Below, piece after piece: positions 41,372 through 48,943 of a stretch of 64,000 bases of DNA. This stretch comes from a virus, in the IMG/VR virus record IMGVR_UViG_3300029908_000007, positions 98,309 to 162,308 of that record. One strand, given 5' to 3'. The notes beneath the pieces are model-generated. The model saw only the letters and a list, made by a program, of their open reading frames with translations, was not told the DNA's origin and ran no database searches. Each line of letters begins with the position of its first letter. Positions within the stretch are counted from its first letter, which is position 1. Made by a program: the position numbers and the translations under genes.

Positions 41372-41437
41372 ATCGAACTGCTTAGAAGCACTATATAGGG
41401 CCAGGGCATTTCTGATAAATATCTGTCTTTTGGTCAT
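41348..41437 (-). CDS. Tiny frame, possible gene remnant at the TnpB insertion
   Basis: A 29-aa frame MTKRQIFIRNALALYSASKQ ending NES, 16 bp after the aminotransferase stop. It looks like the start of a longer helical protein whose continuation is absent, which would fit truncation by insertion of the TnpB element. Weak ribosome binding site. Low confidence. Confidence 0.25.
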   Translation of the reverse strand: MTKRQIFIRNALALYSASKQFDESLLNES

Positions 41438-41453
41438 CTTATGTACGATACTA

Positions 41454-42392
41454 TCACTTTACGATAGTTTCTGTCAAGGAAAAGTTCCTCACCCTGGTCA
41501 CAAACTCCGAAAAATCGTCATCCGTGCATCCCATATTGAGTCTAATCCATTCATTGGTCGATCCAAAGGCTTCTCCGCCGATACCCGTAACCCCGGCCTT
41601 GGCGAAATACTCGGCACGCTTCTCCCACAAGAAAATGCCATCCCTAACCTGAAAGCCTAGATCGCCTAAGATCTTCCACCTGTAGTTCATAACAGCCCGA
41701 CCTAGCTCCATAACGTTGACATCGCTTACCCAATGGTGTATAAGTACCTGGTAGGCTTTGTTCTGGGCTTCAATGCTGACACCACAGGTCTGGTATTCGA
41801 TGAACTTCCGCATCTTGGCGGCGACTTCGGGGTCTTTAACCAAAGCCCATCCCAGGCGAGTGCTGGCGTGGCCCGTGGCCTTGGATAGGCTAAACACCAT
41901 TAAGTCCTTGTCGGTCTTCATAGCATCGCCGGTTCTAAAATATTGTTGCCAATTATAACAATAATCATAGATAGTCGGGATCTTTGAACCCAACCTCTGC
42001 AGCCATTCTCCATCGGGGTTGTTTGGGCAGGTTGCGATTTCAACATCGGCGTTTTCATAATTTCGGACAAAATTGGCGCCTGCCATGTTTGCCATATCGG
42101 GGAAACGCATGAAATATGGGGGTGAAGCGTATACATGTTTGGCGCCTAAAGCACTAATCGCCGCCTGAATGACCTGCGTGGCACCATTGGCTATCACGAT
42201 TTCGTGGTCCGTCGCATGGGGTCCAAACACGTTTTGTTCTTTGTAATGCAACATACGGATGGCTTGGATGAGTTCGGGTAGGACAATTGCGTATGATAAA
42301 TCCTTATCCAAGGCGTGCGTCATGGGTGGCAGATTCTTCCAGAACGGATATAAAAAGTAGGTGTTACCCCAGCCGAGTTCTAGTGTGTTCAT
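41454..42392 (-). CDS. PLP-dependent aminotransferase of the alliinase/TAA1-like type
   Basis: A 312-aa fold-type I PLP enzyme, shorter than most aminotransferases (~400 aa). Motifs: ANGATQVIQAAI (PLP phosphate-binding turn, ~69-79), TCPNNPDG with N125, IYDYCY with D143/Y144, and FSLSKATGHASTRLGW with the Schiff-base Lys K171 and phosphate-binding R179. The S-K-x-T-G-H-A-x-x-R-x-G-W-A-L-V-K-D signature is that of the alliinase C-terminal/tryptophan aminotransferase (TAA1) family. Its substrate in a phage is unknown. Confidence 0.75.
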   Translation of the reverse strand: MNTLELGWGNTYFLYPFWKNLPPMTHALDKDLSYAIVLPELIQAIRMLHYKEQNVFGPHATDHEIVIANGATQVIQAAISALGAKHVYASPPYFMRFPDMANMAGANFVRNYENADVEIATCPNNPDGEWLQRLGSKIPTIYDYCYNWQQYFRTGDAMKTDKDLMVFSLSKATGHASTRLGWALVKDPEVAAKMRKFIEYQTCGVSIEAQNKAYQVLIHHWVSDVNVMELGRAVMNYRWKILGDLGFQVRDGIFLWEKRAEYFAKAGVTGIGGEAFGSTNEWIRLNMGCTDDDFSEFVTRVRNFSLTETIVK

Positions 42393-42514
42393 GGGATCCC
42401 CTTAAGAAGTCGAAAGCTGAGGCAGGTCGAACAAAGATTATCTCGGTAGACAACAATCAGACCGCATTGAAAACACCAGGCAACTTCTTCGTCTTTGAGT
42501 AAACGGAATATCAT
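42389..42514 (-). CDS. Tiny double-CxxC zinc protein
   Basis: A 41-aa frame, MIFRLLKDEEVAWCFQCG then CSTC about 16 residues after the first pair. ATGA overlaps link it to the nucleotidase gene upstream and the aminotransferase downstream. A minimal zinc ribbon. Confidence 0.5.
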   Translation of the reverse strand: MIFRLLKDEEVAWCFQCGLIVVYRDNLCSTCLSFRLLKGIP

Positions 42515-42963
42515 ACGCTCTCCTTATTTTTCAAATACTCAACAATCCTTTTCCATTCTTCCTCGGATCTAGTCCTATCAAAATGGATAAACTTCCCAGG
42601 AAAGGTCTCCCATCTCCTGTCGTCATCGATGAGATAGTCACCTCTTAGAAGGTTCTTGTCGGTAACAATGCACATTCTTTTTACAAGTTCTGGGAAATGT
42701 TCTCTCACCCAACCCACCTTTTCTGATGGCGAATAATCGGTCTTCGTTGTATGCTTGGTTCCAATATAGACTTCGAGTCTTGGGTTGTCTAATAAAGCTT
42801 GAACACCTTCTTTGGCACCTGGCAGTACTTTTAGATTGCGAAAAAACCCAGGCTCGAACATCTCGGGCGGATCTTTAATATGAACAGCAATGGCACCGTC
42901 GAAATCGGCGCAAACTCCATCAAGGTCAATGAAAACGATTTTCTTTCTAGGTTGGGACTTCAT
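42511..42963 (-). CDS. 5'(3')-deoxyribonucleotidase (NT5C-type HAD)
   Basis: A 150-aa HAD phosphatase: FIDLDGVCADFDGA supplies the D-x-D-G-V nucleophile, FFRNLKVLPGAKEGV is the NT5C-specific loop, YIGTKHT the motif II region, and YLIDDDRRW motif IV. These enzymes dephosphorylate dNMPs and so balance pools. ATGA-coupled to the exonuclease gene. Fits the phage's nucleotide-pool set. Confidence 0.8.
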   Translation of the reverse strand: MKSQPRKKIVFIDLDGVCADFDGAIAVHIKDPPEMFEPGFFRNLKVLPGAKEGVQALLDNPRLEVYIGTKHTTKTDYSPSEKVGWVREHFPELVKRMCIVTDKNLLRGDYLIDDDRRWETFPGKFIHFDRTRSEEEWKRIVEYLKNKESV

Positions 42964-43529
42964 GTTTTCTCCCTAAGCTTTTCCAACAGTTTCAAGTAAA
43001 TCCTAAAAGTATTTTCGGCATCATCTCTTGCGTTATGTTTTTGTCCTTGAAACTTGAGACCCAGTTTGGTCATGCTTTTAGCTAAACCACCCGCAACCTG
43101 TCTACCGTTAATAAGTCTCCAGGATACAAACAAAGTCTTGGCGTCAATCCAGCGGCGTCCAAAACACCAATCAAACTGTAGACCTTCCTGTTTAAGTTGA
43201 TTTCCTAGTTCCTGGGTGTCGCCTCCGCCCCAGGTTATCGCGTTTACAAAGGATCCGTGTTTTTCATGGATGGCTTTTAATTCGTTGTAAGCGTCTTCCA
43301 AGGTACCAGCGCCGTCTACATCGGATTGTTTGATTTTAGTGAGTTCCGTGATCACGGGATTAAGTTCTTCATTGGGGTTTACGAATACGTGGAATCGTTC
43401 CAAGATCTCTCCGGTCTGTATATTACCAACAACGGCGCCAACAGAAATGATCTTCTGGGACGGCTGGTTCATCTCCAGATCCAAAGAAGTAAAAATGACG
43501 ATGGGTTCCATGACTTTCTGATTCTTCAT
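42960..43529 (-). CDS. DEDDh 3'-5' exonuclease (RNase T/DnaQ/ERI-like)
   Basis: A 189-aa exonuclease. Exo I: SLDLEM with D17 and E19. Exo II region: WGGGDTQEL. Exo III: HNARDDAENT, with the H-x-x-x-D of the DEDDh class. It would trim single-stranded DNA or RNA 3' ends. Coupled at both ends by 4-bp overlaps to the nucleotidase and HNH genes. Confidence 0.8.
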   Translation of the reverse strand: MKNQKVMEPIVIFTSLDLEMNQPSQKIISVGAVVGNIQTGEILERFHVFVNPNEELNPVITELTKIKQSDVDGAGTLEDAYNELKAIHEKHGSFVNAITWGGGDTQELGNQLKQEGLQFDWCFGRRWIDAKTLFVSWRLINGRQVAGGLAKSMTKLGLKFQGQKHNARDDAENTFRIYLKLLEKLREKT

Positions 43530-44077
43530 TTTCTCTTCCCGGACAAATCTTTCTTTGTCTTTTCCTTATGACAGGTATAGCAGATGGCCTGGTGATTGTC
43601 AAGTCCTAAAGATGGTCCACCCTTACTAATTGCAAGTACATGATCTACTTCTGGTTTTCTTTCCTTTGGGACCATTTTCTTAAGTCGTTTGAAATAATAC
43701 CAAGGCAAGCTTTCCAATTCGAAAGTGGCCCTATGTCTAATCATATCCTTTTCTCTCATTGATTCCAAAAATGGGAAGTAGTCGAATTGGCAACACAAAC
43801 ATTTCCAGTCCTGTCTATGTAAAAGCATACCTAGAGCATCTTCTTTTTGTGGATAGAAGGTAGCCATAGCAGACGTAGAGCAGTTCTTAGAACAATACTT
43901 TTGGTTCCCATGAAAAATCTCTGTAATGGCGCACCAAGCGCAAAATTTCTTTGGCTTACCTAACTTATTTAGTTCTTCAAGTCTTATGGGTTTAATAGAA
44001 TCAAGGTTGTGGGATCTGTGTGTAGTTGATTTGATCAGTTCCTCAACTTTGGGATTACCTGAAGGAACGTATTTCAT
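43526..44077 (-). CDS. HNH endonuclease with an N-terminal zinc finger
   Basis: I start at the ATG 44077 (ATGA overlap with the upstream stop), 183 aa. A Cys cluster CAWC ... CSKNC (~46-66) and CLCC follow. The HNH core is KPEVDHVLAISKGG ... LDNHQAICYTCHKEKT near the C-terminus. Probably a free-standing homing nuclease, or a genome-processing nuclease. Confidence 0.75.
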   Translation of the reverse strand: MKYVPSGNPKVEELIKSTTHRSHNLDSIKPIRLEELNKLGKPKKFCAWCAITEIFHGNQKYCSKNCSTSAMATFYPQKEDALGMLLHRQDWKCLCCQFDYFPFLESMREKDMIRHRATFELESLPWYYFKRLKKMVPKERKPEVDHVLAISKGGPSLGLDNHQAICYTCHKEKTKKDLSGKRK

Positions 44078-44556
44078 TTCTTGGCGTCGCACTTCTCGCA
44101 ATAATCGAACCGGGAAGTGAACCCCTCATAAGTCTTCCAAGAATGAAGACACTGTTTTACAATCTTTTCATCGATAGCAATGTGCCAATTAATGCCATCA
44201 CTATAAAATTTGACGGGCTCGTATTGGTTAATTCCGTGCATCGCATATCTCATAGAGTCTAAATAATGTGCTTTGTCAATACTATCTACAATAGATTTTA
44301 AGGCGCCTTGGATGTCAATGGGCTCAACTTCTTCCAAATCTTCCTCTTTGCAATCTATTTTAGCGTATCTCTTTCCCATGTACGTACCTACCTGGTCACT
44401 GAAATCCCAATAATCTTCTTCCACAGCAACGGTATATTTTGTTTTGTGGCCATTCGTTTTGCTATAACTGAAATTGCATGCTACAACCATACCTTCTTTA
44501 TTTACAGTTTTAACAAAAACTTCTTCATTACACGAAAACTTAAAAGGATTGCTCAT
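44074..44556 (-). CDS. Hypothetical protein
   Basis: The ATG at 44556 (MSNPFKFSCNEEVF, 160 aa) follows GGGGAG and overlaps the upstream lipoprotein stop. The N-terminal half is beta-rich; a C-terminal C-x-x-C (YCEKCDAKK) together with a nearby CLHSW looks zinc-binding. Unknown function. Confidence 0.55.
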   Translation of the reverse strand: MSNPFKFSCNEEVFVKTVNKEGMVVACNFSYSKTNGHKTKYTVAVEEDYWDFSDQVGTYMGKRYAKIDCKEEDLEEVEPIDIQGALKSIVDSIDKAHYLDSMRYAMHGINQYEPVKFYSDGINWHIAIDEKIVKQCLHSWKTYEGFTSRFDYCEKCDAKK

Positions 44557-44765
44557 CGTTTCTCCCCACACATAGCCGAAAATTGTCGGTCGGCGTATTT
44601 TTTAATCCAAATCAGACATTCACCCGATTTCCCATAAATCTCTCCGCACCTCCGTTGTGCGTATACCAATTCCTTCTGGTCCTCTGCGTTCCAAGGCAGC
44701 TTGGACGTATTGACGATCTTAGGCTGCGGGCACGACAAAGTCAAGAGAATAAAGGCGGCGATCAT
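44553..44765 (-). CDS. Small lipoprotein
   Basis: A 70-aa protein with a short lipoprotein signal (MIAAFILLTLSC) and a mature part with three more Cys (RRCGEIY, GECLIW, SAMCGEK). It would be anchored in the outer or inner membrane facing the periplasm. Overlaps the preceding tiny membrane gene (ATGA). Role unknown. Confidence 0.6.
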   Translation of the reverse strand: MIAAFILLTLSCPQPKIVNTSKLPWNAEDQKELVYAQRRCGEIYGKSGECLIWIKKYADRQFSAMCGEKR

Positions 44766-44905
44766 TCTCCACCCTTTACCAACTTAAGTCTGCTCTTCTT
44801 CTTAGCTTTGGCACGCTTCTTGCGTTCAATAGTCAAAACAGACGCTGCGATTAACGCGAACATCCCAACATAGACGGCTGCGACGATCCAGTCAATAGCG
44901 GTCAT
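44762..44905 (-). CDS. Tiny membrane protein
   Basis: A 47-aa frame, MTAIDWIVAAVYVGMFALIA followed by a strongly basic tail (RKKRAKAKKKSRLKL). One N-terminal helix with a cytosolic basic end. ATGA overlap downstream and TAATG upstream. Confidence 0.55.
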   Translation of the reverse strand: MTAIDWIVAAVYVGMFALIAASVLTIERKKRAKAKKKSRLKLVKGGE

Positions 44906-45303
44906 TATGGATACCATTCCGACCCATCCGGCTGTTTGCCCGGTTTCTTCTTTGGTTTCTTTGGTTTCTTGCCCTTCTTCTTAACTTTCTTCTTAGTCTT
45001 ATCAAGAGTTTTCCTGGCGGCTTTGAGCATTTCTTCTGGTGCTGGTTTCATTACTTTACTCATGGCTACCCACGTCGCCTCGTCGGCCTCAAATCTGGCC
45101 TTAACGCAATCTCCGCAATCGCAATTGACCACCATCTGCTGAATCCCAACCCCGTCATATACAAACTTTTCAATCTGCTCTGATTCTTTCTTGATGTCAA
45201 CCTTCCTCTCCTCCGCCTTAATCGACTCCCAGACCGTCAATGCGGCTAAAACGACAATAGCCAAAAGTATAGATATTCCAAAAATGTTTTGCCACATAGT
45301 CAA
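44905..45303 (-). CDS. Membrane-anchored protein with a Lys/Pro-rich tail
   Basis: A 132-aa protein: one N-terminal transmembrane helix (IFGISILLAIVVLAALTVW), a middle with CDCGDC, then a Lys-rich low-complexity tail (KKKVKKKGKKPKKPKKK). The topology resembles an inner-membrane spanin or anchor but there is no proof. Confidence 0.55.
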   Translation of the reverse strand: MTMWQNIFGISILLAIVVLAALTVWESIKAEERKVDIKKESEQIEKFVYDGVGIQQMVVNCDCGDCVKARFEADEATWVAMSKVMKPAPEEMLKAARKTLDKTKKKVKKKGKKPKKPKKKPGKQPDGSEWYP

Positions 45304-45881
45304 TCCCGTAATCGTCTCCCGTGTTTCATAAGGATTCCATACAATCTGCGCTCATCCCTCTGCTGTTGCCATTCCTCAATCGTCCAACTAGCTTTAAAGT
45401 CATTCATTTCTTGTTCTTTGTCTTCATCAGTTTTTACATTTGGTCTACTTGACTTCATATAAGAACAACCTTTCTTATCTTCACAAGGTTCAAACCAGAT
45501 CTTAGATTCTCCCCACTTTATATCATGGTGTCGACGCGATCTATCCGCGTATTCGTCTTTTTTGAGTCTTCCCGCGAGCTTAATGGCAATCCTCAAGGCT
45601 TGGAGATCCTTTTCTTCTTGATAGGCGTGGCCATTGAGCAGGGTCTTTTGGAGACGGATTAGGAAGTACTCGATGATGGTGAAGATACTTTGGAAATCGA
45701 AGTCCCAGGTCTTCCTTAGGGCATGGTACCACCACTGAAAACCTCGTTTGATTTCAAAGACGGGCTTCCCAAAGAGTCGCCAAGACCAGTCGTAGTAGAA
45801 ATCCCCAATAGGAGACATCAACCACCAACTGTAGAGTTTTGAATGTTCTTTGGGTTCTTTGAGAGCTTTTGAATTAAACAC
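45300..45881 (-). CDS. Hypothetical protein
   Basis: A 193-aa protein rich in Trp and charged residues (LYSWWLMSPIGDFYYDWSWRLFG; WTIEEWQQQRDERR). Helical, soluble. Overlaps both neighbours by 1-4 bp. Not recognised. Confidence 0.55.
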   Translation of the reverse strand: MFNSKALKEPKEHSKLYSWWLMSPIGDFYYDWSWRLFGKPVFEIKRGFQWWYHALRKTWDFDFQSIFTIIEYFLIRLQKTLLNGHAYQEEKDLQALRIAIKLAGRLKKDEYADRSRRHHDIKWGESKIWFEPCEDKKGCSYMKSSRPNVKTDEDKEQEMNDFKASWTIEEWQQQRDERRLYGILMKHGRRLRD

Positions 45882-46213
45882 TATCGCTTCTCCAACGCTC
45901 GTTGATCGAAAACATCAAAGAACTCGGTCTCGTGTATATTGCTGCACTCTTCCAAATACACCCAGGCCGCGTTATAGTTCTTAGTAGCTTGTAGACCTAC
46001 GACCGTCATTTTCTTACAATTGCTGTTGTAAAAAGTCGCGCCGCTATCATTCTGATTAACTTTAACCGATTCACCATAATAAAGTTCTTTGTCATCTCCA
46101 TACCAAGAACGGAAGAAGGTTCCTTTGCCTCTGTGATCTTCTCCGATGGAAATACCTACCGCAAGAAAAATACAAGCTAAGGCAATTCTATGTAAAACTT
46201 CTGCTTTATTCAT
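45881..46213 (-). CDS. Secreted or membrane-anchored small protein
   Basis: A 110-aa protein with an N-terminal hydrophobic helix (HRIALACIFLAVGISIG), then a beta-rich domain containing two Cys (SNCKKMTVVG, LEECSN). Likely exported or anchored. One-base overlaps with both neighbours. Confidence 0.5.
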   Translation of the reverse strand: MNKAEVLHRIALACIFLAVGISIGEDHRGKGTFFRSWYGDDKELYYGESVKVNQNDSGATFYNSNCKKMTVVGLQATKNYNAAWVYLEECSNIHETEFFDVFDQRALEKR

Positions 46214-46476
46214 CAGCTCTCCTTCATCCTTCTCAGGTTACGTTTCTTAAGCTTCTTGGCTTCATTTTTTCTATTATAGGGCCTATGGAATCCATGATCG
46301 ACTTGCCACAATCCAATTAGTAAGCCCTGTACATCCCTTGGTCTCATGCCTTCCTTACTAATTATCTTTGCAAATGACTTCCAAAATTCCTCGGAATTGA
46401 TATAGGCTAGTTCTTCTCGGTGGGCTAAGTAGATCCCAGTTTGACGATAAATAAAGGATTTAAGTTTTAGAATCAT
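46213..46476 (-). CDS. Small basic helical protein
   Basis: An 87-aa protein, MILKLKSFIYRQTGIYLAH with a basic end (KNEAKKLKKRNLRRMKES). Overlaps the zinc-finger gene by 17 bp. Unknown function. Confidence 0.5.
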   Translation of the reverse strand: MILKLKSFIYRQTGIYLAHREELAYINSEEFWKSFAKIISKEGMRPRDVQGLLIGLWQVDHGFHRPYNRKNEAKKLKKRNLRRMKES

Positions 46477-46642
46477 TATTCTTTTCCAACTTATTAATCC
46501 GCTTTTCCAACATAAACACTTTCTTCTGAAGTTTCTCTAAAGGAGTTTCTCTTGCTTTAACTCTGTCCCTGCAGTCCGAGCAATACGAAAAGTGGGGAAG
46601 TAACCAAACTTCCTGACAACATGAGCATAGGTGTTGTTGCAT
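46460..46642 (-). CDS. Small zinc-finger/coiled-coil protein
   Basis: The ATG at 46642 (MQQHLCSCCQEVW, 60 aa) overlaps the SLOG gene's stop by one base. Cys pattern CSCC ... CSDC, then a leucine-heptad helix (LQKKVFMLEKRINKLEK). Likely dimeric metal-binding protein. Confidence 0.55.
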   Translation of the reverse strand: MQQHLCSCCQEVWLLPHFSYCSDCRDRVKARETPLEKLQKKVFMLEKRINKLEKNNDSKT

Positions 46643-46977
46643 TACCCCTCCACCCTCAAAACAATCATATTCATTTCGCATGCATATTGTACGCAATTAG
46701 CGGTGCCTCTACCGCCTGGGAAGGCAACGACTACGGCGTCTGGATGAGCTTTTAACATCTCCACGTTCCTAATAGGTCCAGCTGCTTTCCCATGTTTTTC
46801 CCAATCTGCTGACATCGTAACGCATTCGATTTTATAAAATTCTGCATACATTCTAGCCAACCGATCGGCTCCAAATGCGCCACCTTGGACAATCATAGTT
46901 GGTTTAAATAGGTCCAATACATCGTCTACCATATTTGCGTCGCTATAATCTCTGCCGCCGGTTACAATTACTTTCAT
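46642..46977 (-). CDS. YspA/DUF2493 SLOG-family protein
   Basis: A 111-aa Rossmann-like protein: VIVTGGRDY at the start, VQGGAFGADRLA, GKAAGPIRN and VVAFPGGRGTANCV, all typical of the cpYpsA/YspA SLOG group that binds nucleotides or related ligands. Such proteins are frequent in phages and conflict systems. Ligand here unknown. Confidence 0.75.
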   Translation of the reverse strand: MKVIVTGGRDYSDANMVDDVLDLFKPTMIVQGGAFGADRLARMYAEFYKIECVTMSADWEKHGKAAGPIRNVEMLKAHPDAVVVAFPGGRGTANCVQYACEMNMIVLRVEG

Positions 46978-47213
46978 TTTACCACACCTCTAATGGGATG
47001 ACTGAATTCATGATAGGGTTCCAAACAAGTCGCTCTCATGCCCTGAAGTCTGGAACTTCCCTCAAAATGTCTTGCTAAGGCTTTATGAAAGGCGTCGTGA
47101 ATCAATTCACTATATAGTCCTTCGAAACTAACGGCTTCCGTTGTACACCACTTTCCGCTTTCTTTCCAAAAATCTACCCTGCACATATAGGGATCTCTGC
47201 TATAATTGCTCAT
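46974..47213 (-). CDS. Small hypothetical protein
   Basis: The ATG at 47213 (after AAGAGG) gives 79 aa: MSNYSRDPYMCRVDFW, with HDAFHKALARHFEGSSRL and Cys/His residues. ATGA-coupled to the SLOG gene. Role unknown. Confidence 0.5.
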   Translation of the reverse strand: MSNYSRDPYMCRVDFWKESGKWCTTEAVSFEGLYSELIHDAFHKALARHFEGSSRLQGMRATCLEPYHEFSHPIRGVVK

Positions 47214-47239
47214 ATCCACCTCTTATCCAGCCTACCATA

Positions 47240-47256
47240 GCTGTTTTGGGATGTCA
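47240..47256 (-). promoter_or_regulatory. ATAGTTCTTGACAT motif (promoter -35 region)
   Basis: One of four copies of ATAGTTCTTGAC in the window (also near 51313, 54287 and 55618). It contains TTGACA and lies in the short gap upstream of the gene starting at 47213; the -10 is weak (TAGGCT at 17 bp). Confidence 0.4.
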
Positions 47257-47260
47257 AGAA

Positions 47261-47437
47261 CTATCTACGACCGTATGAAACGCCAAGTAAAAACATCGCC
47301 ATATGCGGTACCACGCTTTTGATACTTTCAAAAACCGCTTCGGTCCCGTTTTTAACCATAAATACTTCGGCCACGCAAGCCACTAAGTACATGAAGGCGA
47401 GGAAGGCTAGTGCTGATTTGGTGAAACCGTCGTTCAT
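47261..47437 (-). CDS. Small two-helix membrane protein
   Basis: The ATG at 47437 (after GGAG; ATGA overlap with the phosphatase stop) gives 58 aa: ALAFLAFMYLVACVAEVFMV and a second hydrophobic segment SVVPHMAMFLLGVSYG with a final RR. Size and topology are holin-like, but no lysis gene is adjacent. Confidence 0.5.
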   Translation of the reverse strand: MNDGFTKSALAFLAFMYLVACVAEVFMVKNGTEAVFESIKSVVPHMAMFLLGVSYGRR

Positions 47438-48171
47438 TCCACGTTCTCCTGTTCCACAACGATCATCTCTGGGTATTGCAGGGCAATAAGCCTGCCATAA
47501 GGTTCTCGTTTGAAGTAAGCGCCACCATCTATGCAAGCGAAGTGTTCCTTCACGGTGGCGCCACCACGCTGTGGAGTATGGCCATAAACTGAGTAAATTC
47601 CTTCTATTTTCGCAGGGTAAGGTGTCCGTTCCCAAAGCAGATTATCTCTAAACTGTGGACTGTCATGGGGATATTCGTCCCAAGCATAGGCAGCGGTGCT
47701 ATGGCTAACCAAGAGATAGTCGCCTTTGGCGTTCCGGCAATCCTTATATTCGATATAAACTGGTAACGTCTTCATCCAAGCCAGATGTTCTTTAAGTGCG
47801 GCGATGTCGTAGGGCCTGGTTTTAACGATCTCTCCTGAAGCCATCTCTTCGGTGGCATCGATTCGATAGCTCTCCAAGCACCGATCGCCGCCATTCATTT
47901 CCCAAATCCCGTGGTAGTGATCAGTAAATGCGTGCTGGGTTCCATCTGGTTTAGTGCGGAATTGGAGTTCGTCGATCATCATTTGTTCGTGGTTGCCAAC
48001 CACGCAATCGTAGCCGCCGTTCTTTACGAATTCCACGACTTTGCGTGAATCCAAACCGCGATCCACGAGATCTCCCGCAAACGTGATAGGAACTTCTGGT
48101 GGAAGCTTGGCAACAAGGGCCATTAGGGTTTTGTAGGTGCCATGGACATCCGAAATAACGATTCTACTCAT
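47434..48171 (-). CDS. Calcineurin-like metallophosphatase (PrpA/lambda-phosphatase type)
   Basis: The ATG at 48171, after GAAGGA, gives 245 aa. Motifs in order: SDVHG, GDLVDRG, VGNHE, a distal SHS and VYGHTPQ. These are the metal ligands of Ser/Thr-phosphatase-like enzymes. Similar phage enzymes dephosphorylate proteins or cyclic nucleotides. Cytosolic. Confidence 0.85.
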   Translation of the reverse strand: MSRIVISDVHGTYKTLMALVAKLPPEVPITFAGDLVDRGLDSRKVVEFVKNGGYDCVVGNHEQMMIDELQFRTKPDGTQHAFTDHYHGIWEMNGGDRCLESYRIDATEEMASGEIVKTRPYDIAALKEHLAWMKTLPVYIEYKDCRNAKGDYLLVSHSTAAYAWDEYPHDSPQFRDNLLWERTPYPAKIEGIYSVYGHTPQRGGATVKEHFACIDGGAYFKREPYGRLIALQYPEMIVVEQENVE

Positions 48172-48370
48172 AAAATCCTTCAACGGTTATGTGTGGAACA
48201 GATAGAGGATGGGGTGGTGGAAATGCTCCAAATGGATTTCCTCTCAGTTTCTCAACTTCTTCAATCAGTTCCATCACCTGTAGAAACTCGGCGTAATGTC
48301 CGTAACTCCTGGCTTTGGCCTTGAGTAGGTCTAGCCCTTCTTGTGTGCTTAAGTCAATTTTCTTGCTCAT
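48164..48370 (-). CDS. Small hypothetical protein
   Basis: A 68-aa helical protein MSKKIDLSTQEGLDLLKAKA with a Pro-rich end (FGAFPPPHPLS). Overlaps both neighbours. Unknown. Confidence 0.5.
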   Translation of the reverse strand: MSKKIDLSTQEGLDLLKAKARSYGHYAEFLQVMELIEEVEKLRGNPFGAFPPPHPLSVPHITVEGFYE

Positions 48371-48705
48371 TGTTTTTCCTTCTTCTGTTCCTTAGCTGGC
48401 TTCCCCAGTCTTTTCCTTACCGGTTCCATTTCTTTCTCCCAAAGACTATAACTGTCTAAATTAGAGTCGACTCTAATTTTCGCCGATTGAGCCAGACCGT
48501 CTTCGGGGTCGAAATCAACCATGTCCATAATCTTCCCACCATGCTTTTCAGCTAGTGCGTTGTAGTCGCGCTCGATATAATCATACATAGAATCTTCTAA
48601 AACCGGTGCCGCCAAGACGTAATAACGATATCGATGCTCAAGTAGGCGGCCATAATAGAGTTCTAGGTAAGCAGTCATTTCTTCGGGAGTTAAGTCGTCG
48701 ATCAT
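48367..48705 (-). CDS. Stand-alone protein resembling the Ia domain of NAD-dependent DNA ligase
   Basis: A 112-aa protein. The helix-loop HRYRYYVLAAPVLEDSMYDYI matches the Ia domain of LigA (Y-Y-V-L-D-x-P-x-x-x-D-x-x-Y-D), which binds the NMN half of NAD. No adenylation domain follows, so it cannot ligate by itself. It may bind NAD/NMN or be a remnant kept for another use. Confidence 0.55.
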   Translation of the reverse strand: MIDDLTPEEMTAYLELYYGRLLEHRYRYYVLAAPVLEDSMYDYIERDYNALAEKHGGKIMDMVDFDPEDGLAQSAKIRVDSNLDSYSLWEKEMEPVRKRLGKPAKEQKKEKQ

Positions 48706-48833
48706 TTAATACTCACTAATGCTTTTAATGGCACATAGCTTGGATGTCTTATCCCGTATTCGTTGATTTCCTCCGGCGTAACCTCATTATAATAAAATTT
48801 ACAATAAGCTAGGTGTGCGGCTTGATGAATCAT
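48702..48833 (-). CDS. Tiny hypothetical protein
   Basis: A 43-aa frame MIHQAAHLAYCKFYYNEVTP, found in an otherwise empty gap. ATGA overlaps join it to the genes on both sides, which is the main support. Confidence 0.45.
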   Translation of the reverse strand: MIHQAAHLAYCKFYYNEVTPEEINEYGIRHPSYVPLKALVSIK

Positions 48834-48943
48834 GTTCTCATTCTTTTTGGTTTTGGGTATCTTAAGTTACTCTTGGTAAAGTCAGAGATTTCAGTATTTA
48901 TATAGCTTTCCATAAGTTCTTGGAGCCGCTCTGCGCTTCTCAT
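48830..48943 (-). CDS. Tiny basic protein
   Basis: A 37-aa frame MRSAERLQELMESYINTEIS with a basic end (RYPKPKRMRT). Its ATG overlaps the upstream stop at 48940 and its stop overlaps the next ATG, as elsewhere in this run. Confidence 0.4.
   Translation of the reverse strand: MRSAERLQELMESYINTEISDFTKSNLRYPKPKRMRT

Noticed and set aside
48367-48705. A functional DNA ligase
   Set aside because: Only the Ia-like segment is present; no KxDG adenylation site, OB fold or BRCT follows in this or the next genes.
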